Shown in pieces: positions 1-4,744 of a stretch of DNA of 6,005 bases. A program made the translations under genes and the position numbers. The notes beneath the pieces were generated by a model that ran no database searches, was not told the DNA's origin, and saw only the letters and a list, made by a program, of their open reading frames with translations. Every line of letters begins with the position of its first letter. Within the stretch, counting starts at the first letter, position 1. Location: assembly GCA_008363265.1 (NCBI GenBank), contig RHKR01000197.1:1-6005 (forward strand), given 5' to 3'. This DNA is from Chlorobiota bacterium (GTDB lineage Bacteria; Bacteroidota; Ignavibacteria; Ignavibacteriales; Ignavibacteriaceae).

Positions 1-101
1 TTTGTGAGGACTTTACCGTCTTCCCTTACCTTGTAGTGGATTGCGTCGAAGAAAAAGAATACATAGACTTTTTGCATGGGCCTGTTTTGCCACGCCTCGG
101 G
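1..101 (-). pseudogene. IS256/Mutator-family transposase fragment
   Basis: Read on the minus strand from about 101 down to 1, this stretch is open and translates as PEAWQNRPMQKVYVFFFF followed by DAIHYKVREDGKVLT. That is the characteristic core of IS256-type (Mutator, DDE) transposases: the 'E-W-Q-x-R-P-L' segment leads into the first catalytic aspartate of 'F-D-A-I-H-Y-K-V-R' (Asp codon at 47-45). Only about 33 residues of a protein usually near 400 residues are here. The rest of the C-terminal half would lie to the left of the window. The N-terminal half is missing because the plus-strand spmB-like sequence takes over at about 99-105. No terminal inverted repeat is visible. Family recognition is from memory of the motif. 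Whether this is a decayed insertion or an assembly join at a repeated element cannot be decided here. Confidence 0.72.
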
Positions 102-272
102 CTTATGGTCTCCACCTTCTTCGGCAGTACCGAGACAACATTTTATGTCCTCGCCGTCTATTTCGGTTCAGTAAATGTGAAGAGGACACGCCATGCACTC
201 CCCGCCGGCCTCATCGCCGATGTAACGGGACTTCTTGCTGCGGTGTTTATTGTTAGGTTATTGTTCGGTTGA
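99..272 (+). pseudogene. spmB: SpmB-like membrane protein, C-terminal remnant
   Basis: The last 57 codons of a spore maturation protein B / nucleoside-recognition (Gate domain) family membrane protein, ending at TGA 270-272. Recognition rests on the highly conserved C-terminal block GSTETTFYVLAVYFGSV, followed by KRTRHALPAGLIADVTG and a final hydrophobic helix ending VRLLFG. Such proteins also occur in non-sporulating bacteria, where their role is unknown. The same frame stays open leftward to base 3, but residues before about 99 lack the 'RPLSGSG' block expected there. They are instead the antisense of the transposase fragment, so a start at GTG 36 would be spurious. The gene is therefore truncated at its 5' end by a rearrangement or contig join. 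It ends 12 bases before the stop codon of the convergent toxin gene. Confidence 0.7.
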
Positions 273-284
273 GAGTGGGAGGGG

Positions 285-623
285 TTACAAATTAATTGAC
301 TTAATTAAAGCAATTAATTTTGGGAGCTCCTCAGTGCATGTTTTCCAGATGATCTCGGTGTCGATCTCATCATATTCATGAATGATGAAATTACGCATGC
401 CTTTCATTTGGATATATGGAAGTTCCGTATACCGTGATTTAAATTCTTTTGACAACCTGTTCGAGGCTTCACCAATGATGGTCAGCCTTCTGATGACTAT
501 GTCCTGAAGGTCAAAGTCAACATCGAATTCCTCCAAGTTCAGACCGTCAAGTTTAAAGACAATTCTTTCAGCAGAACTGAGAATATCTTCGATATACGCG
601 TTATCACGCTGCATAAATGACAC
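285..623 (-). CDS. hepT: HepT-like HEPN ribonuclease toxin (DUF86)
   Basis: A 112-residue, mostly helical protein of the HepT (DUF86, HEPN) family, the toxin of type VII toxin-antitoxin modules. It is a cytoplasmic RNase that the partner MntA silences by adding AMP to a conserved tyrosine. The R-x4-H-x-Y active-site motif is intact as R77-NFII-H82-E-Y84, and Y84 is the expected modification site. The family-typical IIGEASNRLS helix lies near residues 49-58. The length fits the family. The start shown is GTG 623-621; ATG at 614-612 (residue 4) is equally possible, and neither has a clear Shine-Dalgarno site. The gene begins inside the last codons of mntA (20-base overlap from GTG), so translation is probably coupled. 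It converges on the spmB remnant. Identity is firm; in vivo activity is inferred from the intact motif. Confidence 0.9.
   Translation of the reverse strand: MSFMQRDNAYIEDILSSAERIVFKLDGLNLEEFDVDFDLQDIVIRRLTIIGEASNRLSKEFKSRYTELPYIQMKGMRNFIIHEYDEIDTEIIWKTCTEELPKLIALIKSINL
289..320. repeat. AT-rich 10-bp inverted repeat at the 3' end of hepT
   Basis: AAATTAATTG (289-298) and CAATTAATTT (311-320) are perfect reverse complements separated by 12 bases. They overlap the last codons of hepT and sit just after the convergent spmB stop. The stem is entirely A/T except for one G-C pair at its loop end, and no U-tract follows on either strand, so it is a weak terminator candidate at best. It may simply reflect AT-rich coding sequence. 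Confidence 0.4.
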
Positions 624-909
624 GGTGGTTTCCCAATATTTTTTGTCTTCTGTATCTGTTGCGGCTTTTCTCGATCGACCTTTTCGTCAGCAGATCAATA
701 TCTCTTCCGAATAACTCCTGAAGTTCAAGACGCAACTCTTCAAACCGAAACAGTGTGGGAACACTCTCCTTTTCGAAGTTAACAAGAATATCTATATCAC
801 TCGCTTCGGAAAAGTCATCACGGATCGCGCTGCCAAATAGTGATAATTCGGTAATCCCGAATTTTTGGCAGATTTTCTCAAGTCTTGTTTGGTCTATGTT
901 CGCAATCAT
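604..909 (-). CDS. mntA: MntA-like minimal nucleotidyltransferase antitoxin
   Basis: A 101-residue minimal nucleotidyltransferase (MNT) of the DNA polymerase beta superfamily and the likely antitoxin of the following hepT. In characterised type VII modules MntA transfers AMP from ATP to the HepT tyrosine beside the RNase motif, blocking it. The sequence shows the GS-x10-D-x-D signature: G26-S27 in LFGSAIRDD, then D38 and D40 in SDIDILV. The third metal-binding aspartate is probably D72 in GRDIDLLT. The C-terminal RSIEKSRNRYRRQKIL...VIYAA tail is typical of the family. The start is ATG 909-907; the upstream sequence is AT-rich with no strong Shine-Dalgarno site. It is the first gene of a two-gene minus-strand operon, its TGA (606-604) lying inside hepT. 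Base composition is more AT-rich than in the operon to the right, consistent with a mobile defence or stabilisation module. Confidence 0.9.
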   Translation of the reverse strand: MIANIDQTRLEKICQKFGITELSLFGSAIRDDFSEASDIDILVNFEKESVPTLFRFEELRLELQELFGRDIDLLTKRSIEKSRNRYRRQKILGNHRVIYAA

Positions 910-936
910 ATCATTTTCGCATAAATTTGATTTGTT

Positions 937-975
937 AAAATAAAGATTCTATTCGCAAAATAAAAGTTCTTTGCG
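937..975. repeat. Imperfect ~20-bp tandem repeat upstream of mntA
   Basis: AAAATAAAGATTCTATTCGC (937-956) is followed immediately by AAAATAAAAGTTCTTTGCG (957-975), two related halves differing at a few positions. They lie 28 to 66 bases upstream of the mntA ATG (909), where promoter and operator sequence of the minus-strand toxin-antitoxin operon would be expected. On the minus strand each half reads as TTTATTTT(g/a) preceded by a TTCT-type stretch. Possible roles are a duplicated operator or overlapping promoter elements; neither is shown by the sequence alone. Confidence 0.45.
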
Positions 976-985
976 TCTCGCTTCC

Positions 986-1026
986 CGACCTCACCCCCTG
1001 CCCCTCTCCTAAAAAGTGAGGGGTGA
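986..1026. repeat. C-rich inverted-repeat element
   Basis: A CCTCACCCCCTGCCCC tract is followed by CTCCTAAAAAGTGAGGGGTGA. Two mutually exclusive stems are visible: TCACCCC (991-997) with GGGGTGA (1020-1026), and CCCCTC (1001-1006) with GAGGGG (1018-1023). It resembles a dispersed intergenic element of the 'CCTCACCCCCTGCCCCTCTCC...GAGGGG' type that I recall from several bacterial phyla, here with a shortened right arm. No promoter or terminator role can be assigned. Confidence 0.5.
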
Positions 1027-1136
1027 AAATCCGCGTCTATCCGTATACTCTGTGTGTATCTCCCAAAGGGACAAGTGCGTCCTCCAAAGAAAATCCGTGA
1101 AATCCGTGATAAATCTGTGGAATCTGTGTAACTTTT
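1027..1136. repeat. Dispersed tract of short GTG-type repeats, copy 1
   Basis: The tract contains degenerate 9-10 base units of the form AATCCGTG, AATCTGTG, ATCCGCGT. The clearest part is 1091-1136: AAATCCGTGAAATCCGTG, then TAAATCTGTGGAATCTGTG, then TAACTTTT. A second tract at 4628-4700 carries the same AAATCCGTGAAATCCGTG directly followed by TAACTTT, as if two units had been lost or gained. No open reading frame of credible composition covers it. I infer a dispersed non-coding repeat family that fills divergent and inter-operon spacers in this genome. Confidence 0.6.
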
Positions 1137-1143
1137 CAAAACC

Positions 1144-1186
1144 CCTCTGCGAACTCTGCTCCGCCGCGGCGGACTTTGCGGTTTAA
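1144..1186. repeat. Repeat tract containing a perfect 14-bp GC palindrome
   Basis: CCTCTGCGAACTCTGC and CTTTGCGGTTTAA look like two halves of another member of the short-repeat family. They flank TCCGCCGCGGCGGA (1160-1173), which is a perfect self-complementary palindrome. The palindrome interrupts the CTCTGC/CTTTGCGG rhythm as if inserted. It lies about 75 bases upstream of the envelope operon start, so a protein-binding or transcript-hairpin role is possible. There is no T-tract after it to make a convincing terminator. Confidence 0.5.
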
Positions 1187-1246
1187 GAACAATAAACCAC
1201 TATATTTCACGGCCTAATTAAATTTTTTGCACAACCGTCACGATAA

Positions 1247-2116
1247 ATGTCAACTCATCCGCTGAAAATATTTCTCCTGTCACTGTTTTTAACATCCACC
1301 ATCCTCCCCCAAACCGTCGAGTTCCTCCCCGGCAAGAGGCTGTTCAACATGCTGAAGGCTGCTGATACGGAACCGAAGTTCGGTCTCACTTTCTTCCCTG
1401 ACGACAGGGCAATGAAAGTGGATGTCGGAAATGCCTTCGATGCAATTTCATTCATCTTTGACTCCACTTCCGTCATCAACGCGGGAACGGAGTTCTTCGC
1501 CTACGCGAAAGTGATCGAGTACCGCGACTACCGCCTGCAGGTCGCGGCGATCGACGGCTACTTCGGCGGCAATGTCACCTGGCTGAAGAAGCTTGAAAAC
1601 TCACCCCACCTCCTCCAGGCGCGTCTACGGTTCATCCACCGCAGCGCCCACCTGGTCGACGGCGCATGGGATCCGTCACAAAGTTCGTGGAAAGACGGCG
1701 TGGGCCCCGTACCTTTCGCCGATGATTTTTTTGAGTTGAACCCCGCTGTTCAGCTTAACTACCCGGCGGTCAGTCTAAATCTGTATGGCGGAATCACTTA
1801 CTCGATCCTCATCAGACCGGTCGATCAGAAAAAAGTCTCTTTCTCACTCGGAAGTGAAATTTTTCTGAATGAACCGCTGTTTTCATTATTGAAGAAAGAA
1901 GCAAGGTTCTGGGCCGCGGGTGACTTCAAAATGCGCGGCCGCCCCGAATACACCCCCGCCTATTCATTTATGGCGGGCCTGAAGTTCGGGCAGCAATTCG
2001 GAACGGGTCTCTCGATCTACGCGTCTTATTACGACGGTTACGACTGGTTCAGTTCATATTACAAGACACGATTAACAAAATTCGGACTCGGCTTCTTTCT
2101 CGATTTTAACCCTTGA
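1247..2116 (+). CDS. Exported beta-barrel-like protein, DUF1207-like
   Basis: A 289-residue protein with a Sec signal peptide (K7 then a hydrophobic run to about residue 21, ILPQ). Next comes FLPGKRLFNMLKAADTEP (residues 26-43), which resembles the start of DUF1207 proteins ('FLP..LF..L.AD..EP'). The rest alternates polar and aromatic residues like an outer-membrane beta barrel. It is rich in Y, F and G, with a YYDGYDWFSSYY segment (261-272) and a terminal GLGFFLDF strand (280-287) resembling a BAM beta-signal. The ATG is directly preceded by an in-frame TAA (1244-1246), so no earlier start is possible; no Shine-Dalgarno site is seen. It heads a four-gene operon with an ABC exporter and a LolA-like protein, and its stop is 12 bases before the ATPase start. 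The molecular function is unknown. The family match is from memory and moderate. Confidence 0.65.
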   Translation: MSTHPLKIFLLSLFLTSTILPQTVEFLPGKRLFNMLKAADTEPKFGLTFFPDDRAMKVDVGNAFDAISFIFDSTSVINAGTEFFAYAKVIEYRDYRLQVAAIDGYFGGNVTWLKKLENSPHLLQARLRFIHRSAHLVDGAWDPSQSSWKDGVGPVPFADDFFELNPAVQLNYPAVSLNLYGGITYSILIRPVDQKKVSFSLGSEIFLNEPLFSLLKKEARFWAAGDFKMRGRPEYTPAYSFMAGLKFGQQFGTGLSIYASYYDGYDWFSSYYKTRLTKFGLGFFLDFNP

Positions 2117-2117
2117 C

Positions 2118-2123
2118 AAGGAG
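2118..2123 (+). promoter_or_regulatory. Shine-Dalgarno AAGGAG placing an ACG start
   Basis: AAGGAG, among the best ribosome-binding sequences in the window, starts just after the TGA of the upstream gene. Five bases (TTCTT) separate it from ACG at 2129-2131, where the conserved N-terminus EKVIEIKGL of the ATPase begins. No ATG, GTG or TTG lies in frame between the TGA and GTG 2177. This site therefore argues that translation begins at ACG 2129, or that an original ATG has changed or been misread. Confidence 0.7.
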
Positions 2124-2128
2124 TTCTT

Positions 2129-3043
2129 ACGGAAAAAGTAATTGAAATTAAAGGACTTCACAAGAAGTTCAAAGATGTGCACGCTGTTGCCGGACTCGAC
2201 CTGAATGTTTACGAGGGCGATGTTTTCGGCTTCCTCGGACCGAACGGGGCCGGAAAAAGCACAACCATCAGAATGCTGATGACCCTCATCTTCCCCACCT
2301 CGGGTGAGATAAAGCTCTTCGGAAAAGATATTTACAAGGAGCGGAAGTATATCCTCAGCCGAGTCGGAGCCATAGTTGAAAAGCCCGATTTCTACGGCTA
2401 CCTTTCGGCCTACAAAAACCTTGAGATCCTCGCCCGCACTTCCGGGTACCCTGTTACGAAGAAACGGATCATGGAGATACTCGAAATGGTGGGACTCGAC
2501 AAGCGCTACAAATCAAAAGTAAAAACCTTCTCCCACGGTATGAAACAGCGCCTCGGCATTGCCCAGGCACTTATCCACGATCCGCAGCTCATCATTCTCG
2601 ATGAGCCGACCACGGGCCTCGACCCTCAGGGTATGAAGGAGATCCGCGAACTGGTCATCAGCCTCAGCAAAGACCATAAAAAAACGATCTTCCTCTCATC
2701 CCACATCCTCTACGAAGTGGAAATGATCGCCAACCGCATGGTGATCATCAACAAAGGTCAAACCGTTATCGAAGGCTCCGTGAACGAACTTCTCGATGCC
2801 ACCGAAGCGCGCGTTAACATCGAGGTTGACGACCCGCAAAAGGCGGTTCAGCTGATAGGCGAAACCAGTTTCAACGGGAAGATCGATTCTGTAACCGGGA
2901 ATACCGTTATTCTCTTCGCCCACAAGTCGGACATCGCGCCGATCAACAAAAAACTGGTTGAGAACGGCCTCTCGGTCTCTTCGATCGTGCCGACCAGATC
3001 ACTCGAAGAATACTTCCTCAACTTAACAGAGAAGGTGGAATAA
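2129..3043 (+). CDS. ABC transporter ATP-binding protein (NatA/BcrA-like)
   Basis: The ATPase subunit of an ABC-2 type exporter; it hydrolyses ATP on the cytoplasmic face to drive the permease encoded next. Counting from ACG 2129 (304 residues), the order is A-loop aromatic F14, Walker A GPNGAGKST (37-45), Q-loop region VEKPDFYGYLSAYKNL with E in place of Q as is common in the BcrA-like group, signature SHGMK (135-139), Walker B LIILDEP with D158/E159, D-loop GLDP, and H-loop H192. A C-terminal domain of about 95 residues ends RSLEEYFLNLTEKVE, typical of drug or lantibiotic-type exporters. Starting at GTG 2177 would remove the first strand and the A-loop, so ACG after AAGGAG is preferred despite being non-canonical. 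The TAA stop shares one base with the permease ATG, indicating coupling. The substrate cannot be read from the sequence. Confidence 0.92.
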   Translation, partial: TEKVIEIKGLHKKFKDVHAVAGLDLNVYEGDVFGFLGPNGAGKSTTIRMLMTLIFPTSGEIKLFGKDIYKERKYILSRVGAIVEKPDFYGYLSAYKNLEILARTSGYPVTKKRIMEILEMVGLDKRYKSKVKTFSHGMKQRLGIAQALIHDPQLIILDEPTTGLDPQGMKEIRELVISLSKDHKKTIFLSSHILYEVEMIANRMVIINKGQTVIEGSVNELLDATEARVNIEVDDPQKAVQLIGETSFNGKIDSVTGNTVILFAHKSDIAPINKKLVENGLSVSSIVPTRSLEEYFLNLTEKVE

Positions 3044-3879
3044 TGACAGGTCTCGTTGGAATTGAGCTCTATAAAATTTTCAGGAAGTGGCGAACCTACA
3101 TCGGGTTCATCACAATTGCCGTTATCGTCCTCGTTATCGAGATCTCGATGCTGATCGAGGGGGAGAATTATCTCCGATTCCTCACCCGGAACCTCAGCTC
3201 GATCTTCGTATTCGAGGGGAATTTCCTGAACGGTTATGTGATGTCATACCTCGTAATGGGCGCTTTGGCGATCCACATCCCGTTTCTTATTACGCTGGTT
3301 TCGGGCGACCTCCTCGCGGGAGAAGCTACAGCCGGCACATACAGAATGCTGATAACGCGCCCAATAACCAGAATGCAGCTGTTAACCGCGAAGGTTATCG
3401 CCGCGACCATCTACACGAATCTGATGGTGGCATTCCTTGGTTTTATTTCACTCGGCCTCGGGGTTGTCCTCTTCGGCACGGGTGAGCTGATCGTCATCAA
3501 AGATGTGCTCTTCATTTTCTCGCAAGATGACATCCTCTGGCGTTTCTTCATCGCTTACGGAATAGCATCCCTCAGCATGATGGTTGTAACCTCGATGGCC
3601 TTCTTCTTCTCATCACTCGTCGAGAACGCCATCGGACCTATCGTAAGCACCATGGCGGTGATTATCGTGTTCTACATCCTCTCCAACATCAATGTTGAAT
3701 TGCTGCAGAGCCTGAAGCCTTACATGTTTACGACCTACATGCAGTCGTGGAACATAGTCTTCACCGACCCCGTCGAAATGAGTGAGTTGTGGAACGCGGT
3801 GCTGGTTCAGTCGATACACATCGTATTCTTTCTGGGCCTTACATTCTACCTCTTCAGAAAAAAAGATATAACTTCATAG
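3043..3879 (+). CDS. ABC-2 type transporter permease
   Basis: A 278-residue inner-membrane subunit pairing with the upstream ATPase. About six helices are visible, near residues 18-37, 66-88, 117-144, 166-191, 194-214 and 250-271. Between helices 2 and 3 is the cytoplasmic motif GDLLAGEATAGTYRMLITRP (88-107), followed by ITR and a conserved lysine (TAK). This motif ('GE..GT.R.LLTRP..R...L.AK') is characteristic of ABC-2 permeases of the NatB/GldF/NosY type. The ATG (3043-3045) overlaps the ATPase TAA by one base, and AAGGTGG (3032-3038) sits just upstream as a ribosome-binding site. The protein has no signal peptide, a basic N-terminal amphipathic start (KIFRKWR) and a basic C-terminus (FRKKDITS). 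A homodimer with two ATPase subunits is expected. The substrate is unknown; operon context points to the cell envelope. Confidence 0.9.
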   Translation: MTGLVGIELYKIFRKWRTYIGFITIAVIVLVIEISMLIEGENYLRFLTRNLSSIFVFEGNFLNGYVMSYLVMGALAIHIPFLITLVSGDLLAGEATAGTYRMLITRPITRMQLLTAKVIAATIYTNLMVAFLGFISLGLGVVLFGTGELIVIKDVLFIFSQDDILWRFFIAYGIASLSMMVVTSMAFFFSSLVENAIGPIVSTMAVIIVFYILSNINVELLQSLKPYMFTTYMQSWNIVFTDPVEMSELWNAVLVQSIHIVFFLGLTFYLFRKKDITS

Positions 3880-3881
3880 GA
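3878..3881 (+). promoter_or_regulatory. Ribosome-binding site AGGA fixing the LolA-like start
   Basis: AGGA overlaps the permease stop codon and lies six bases before ATG 3888. The same frame is open back to 3789 inside the permease gene, but the longer version would add 33 residues of out-of-frame permease sequence ahead of a clear signal peptide. This site together with the signal peptide fixes the start at 3888. Confidence 0.65.
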
Positions 3882-3887
3882 ATTAAA

Positions 3888-4565
3888 ATGTTAAAGAGAC
3901 AATTGTTTTTCTTCATTCTTTTAACTCTCGTTGCGCTTCCGCAGTCGGATGGCGCCAAGATACTCGAGCAGGTTAAGAAGAAGTTCAGCGCGGTTAAAGA
4001 TTACGAAGTGGATGTGAAGATCAAGATCGATGTGGAGTTCCTGAAAGTCCCCGACAACGATGCCACGCTTTACTACAAGGCCCCCGACAAGGTGACGATG
4101 AAAACAGGCGATAAATTCGCCCTGATGCCGAAGGAAGGCCTCAACTTCAATCCATCGAACCTTCTGAACGGTAAATACACCTCCGTACTCGAAGGTGAGG
4201 CAAAGATCAACGGCAAGCCCCACTACATCGCGAAGGTTATCCCCCTCGGAGGCGACGGCAATGTGGTTCTCTCCACCCTTTGGATCGATAAATCGACCTA
4301 TTACATTTCCCGCGTTGAAACCACCACCAAGAACAGCGGTACATTCCAGCTGGATATGGTTTATCCCGCCAACAGCAAGTACCCCCTCCCCTCCTCGATG
4401 ACCTTCAGTTTCGAGGTCGGCAAGTTCAATTTCCCGAAAGGTTTCGGCGGAAACAAAAAAGAGAAGGATGCCTCCTCATCCAAAGCTCCCGGCAAGGTGT
4501 ACATCACCTACAAAAATTATAAAATAAACAAGGGTATCCCCGACTCCGTATTTAAAAAGAAATGA
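3888..4565 (+). CDS. LolA-like outer-membrane lipoprotein-sorting protein
   Basis: A 225-residue exported protein resembling the LolA/LolB-fold 'outer membrane lipoprotein-sorting protein' family. Such proteins are periplasmic carriers that shield the acyl chains of lipoproteins or other lipids in a half-barrel. A signal peptide is clear (MLKRQLFFFILLTLVALPQ, cleavage probably near SDG-A). It is followed by the family-typical opening KILEQVKKKFSAVKDYEVDV. Alternating strands follow, including YYKAPDKVTMKTGDKFALMP, a TLWIDKSTYYISRVETTT segment (the usual 'lwiDk.t..i.k.e' block) and a C-terminal YKNYKINKGIPDSVFKKK. No lipobox cysteine is present, so a soluble periplasmic location is expected. 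It is the last gene of the operon, eight bases after the permease. Being beside an ABC-2 exporter rather than LolCDE suggests a dedicated substrate. The family call is by pattern, not by alignment. Confidence 0.75.
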   Translation: MLKRQLFFFILLTLVALPQSDGAKILEQVKKKFSAVKDYEVDVKIKIDVEFLKVPDNDATLYYKAPDKVTMKTGDKFALMPKEGLNFNPSNLLNGKYTSVLEGEAKINGKPHYIAKVIPLGGDGNVVLSTLWIDKSTYYISRVETTTKNSGTFQLDMVYPANSKYPLPSSMTFSFEVGKFNFPKGFGGNKKEKDASSSKAPGKVYITYKNYKINKGIPDSVFKKK

Positions 4566-4582
4566 GAGATTAATTTCAAAGC

Positions 4583-4617
4583 AGGTATTAGGTATTAGGT
4601 ATTAGGTATTAGGTATT
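4583..4617. repeat. Heptanucleotide tandem repeat (AGGTATT)5
   Basis: Five perfect AGGTATT units run from 4583 to 4617, followed by an ATTATTTTT-like tail. They begin 18 bases after the stop of the LolA-like gene in a non-coding spacer. Perfect heptamer arrays like this change copy number easily by slippage. Here the array is outside any gene, so any effect would be on transcript ends or spacing. Confidence 0.9.
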
Positions 4618-4627
4618 ATTTTTCCGC

Positions 4628-4700
4628 TTAAATCCGCGTTATCTGCGTCATCCGCGGTCTATTAAAATCCGCGTTAAATCCGTGAAATCCGTGTAACTTT
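4628..4700. repeat. Dispersed tract of short GTG-type repeats, copy 2
   Basis: Degenerate units ATCCGCGTT, ATCTGCGTC, ATCCGCGGT, AATCCGCGTT, AATCCGTGA and AATCCGTGT run in series. They end in AAATCCGTGAAATCCGTG plus TAACTTT (4676-4700), shared with the tract at 1091-1136. As in copy 1, the TAACTTT end lies in the spacer just upstream of a plus-strand gene that starts with a signal peptide (about 45 bases here, about 110 bases for copy 1). The following 4701-4744 is AT-rich and may contain the promoter of the TPR gene, but I see no clear consensus. Confidence 0.6.
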
Positions 4701-4744
4701 AAATGGAATTCCTTATTTTGTGATATCTGAATACGGAATTACCA

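Noticed and set aside
906..1139. 77-codon minus-strand ORF upstream of mntA
   Set aside because: It covers the C-rich and GTG-type repeats, its residues simply reflect repeat units, and it has no recognisable protein features.
1027..1190. CRISPR array or riboswitch in the divergent spacer
   Set aside because: The repeat units are too short (8-10 bases), degenerate and without unique spacers, and no conserved riboswitch core is recognisable.
2111..2130. Internal promoter (TTGACA at 2113-2118) before the ATPase gene
   Set aside because: It lies at the end of the upstream coding sequence and overlaps the ribosome-binding region, and I see no matching -10 element at proper spacing; the hexamer alone is weak evidence.
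2114..2179. TGA read-through producing a barrel-ABC ATPase fusion, since both genes share a frame
   Set aside because: The first protein is exported and the second acts in the cytoplasm, a strong ribosome-binding site sits between them, and TGA is used as a normal stop by other genes in the window.
3087..3485. 132-codon plus-strand ORF inside the permease gene
   Set aside because: Arg/His/Pro-rich out-of-frame translation of a well-recognised ABC-2 permease.
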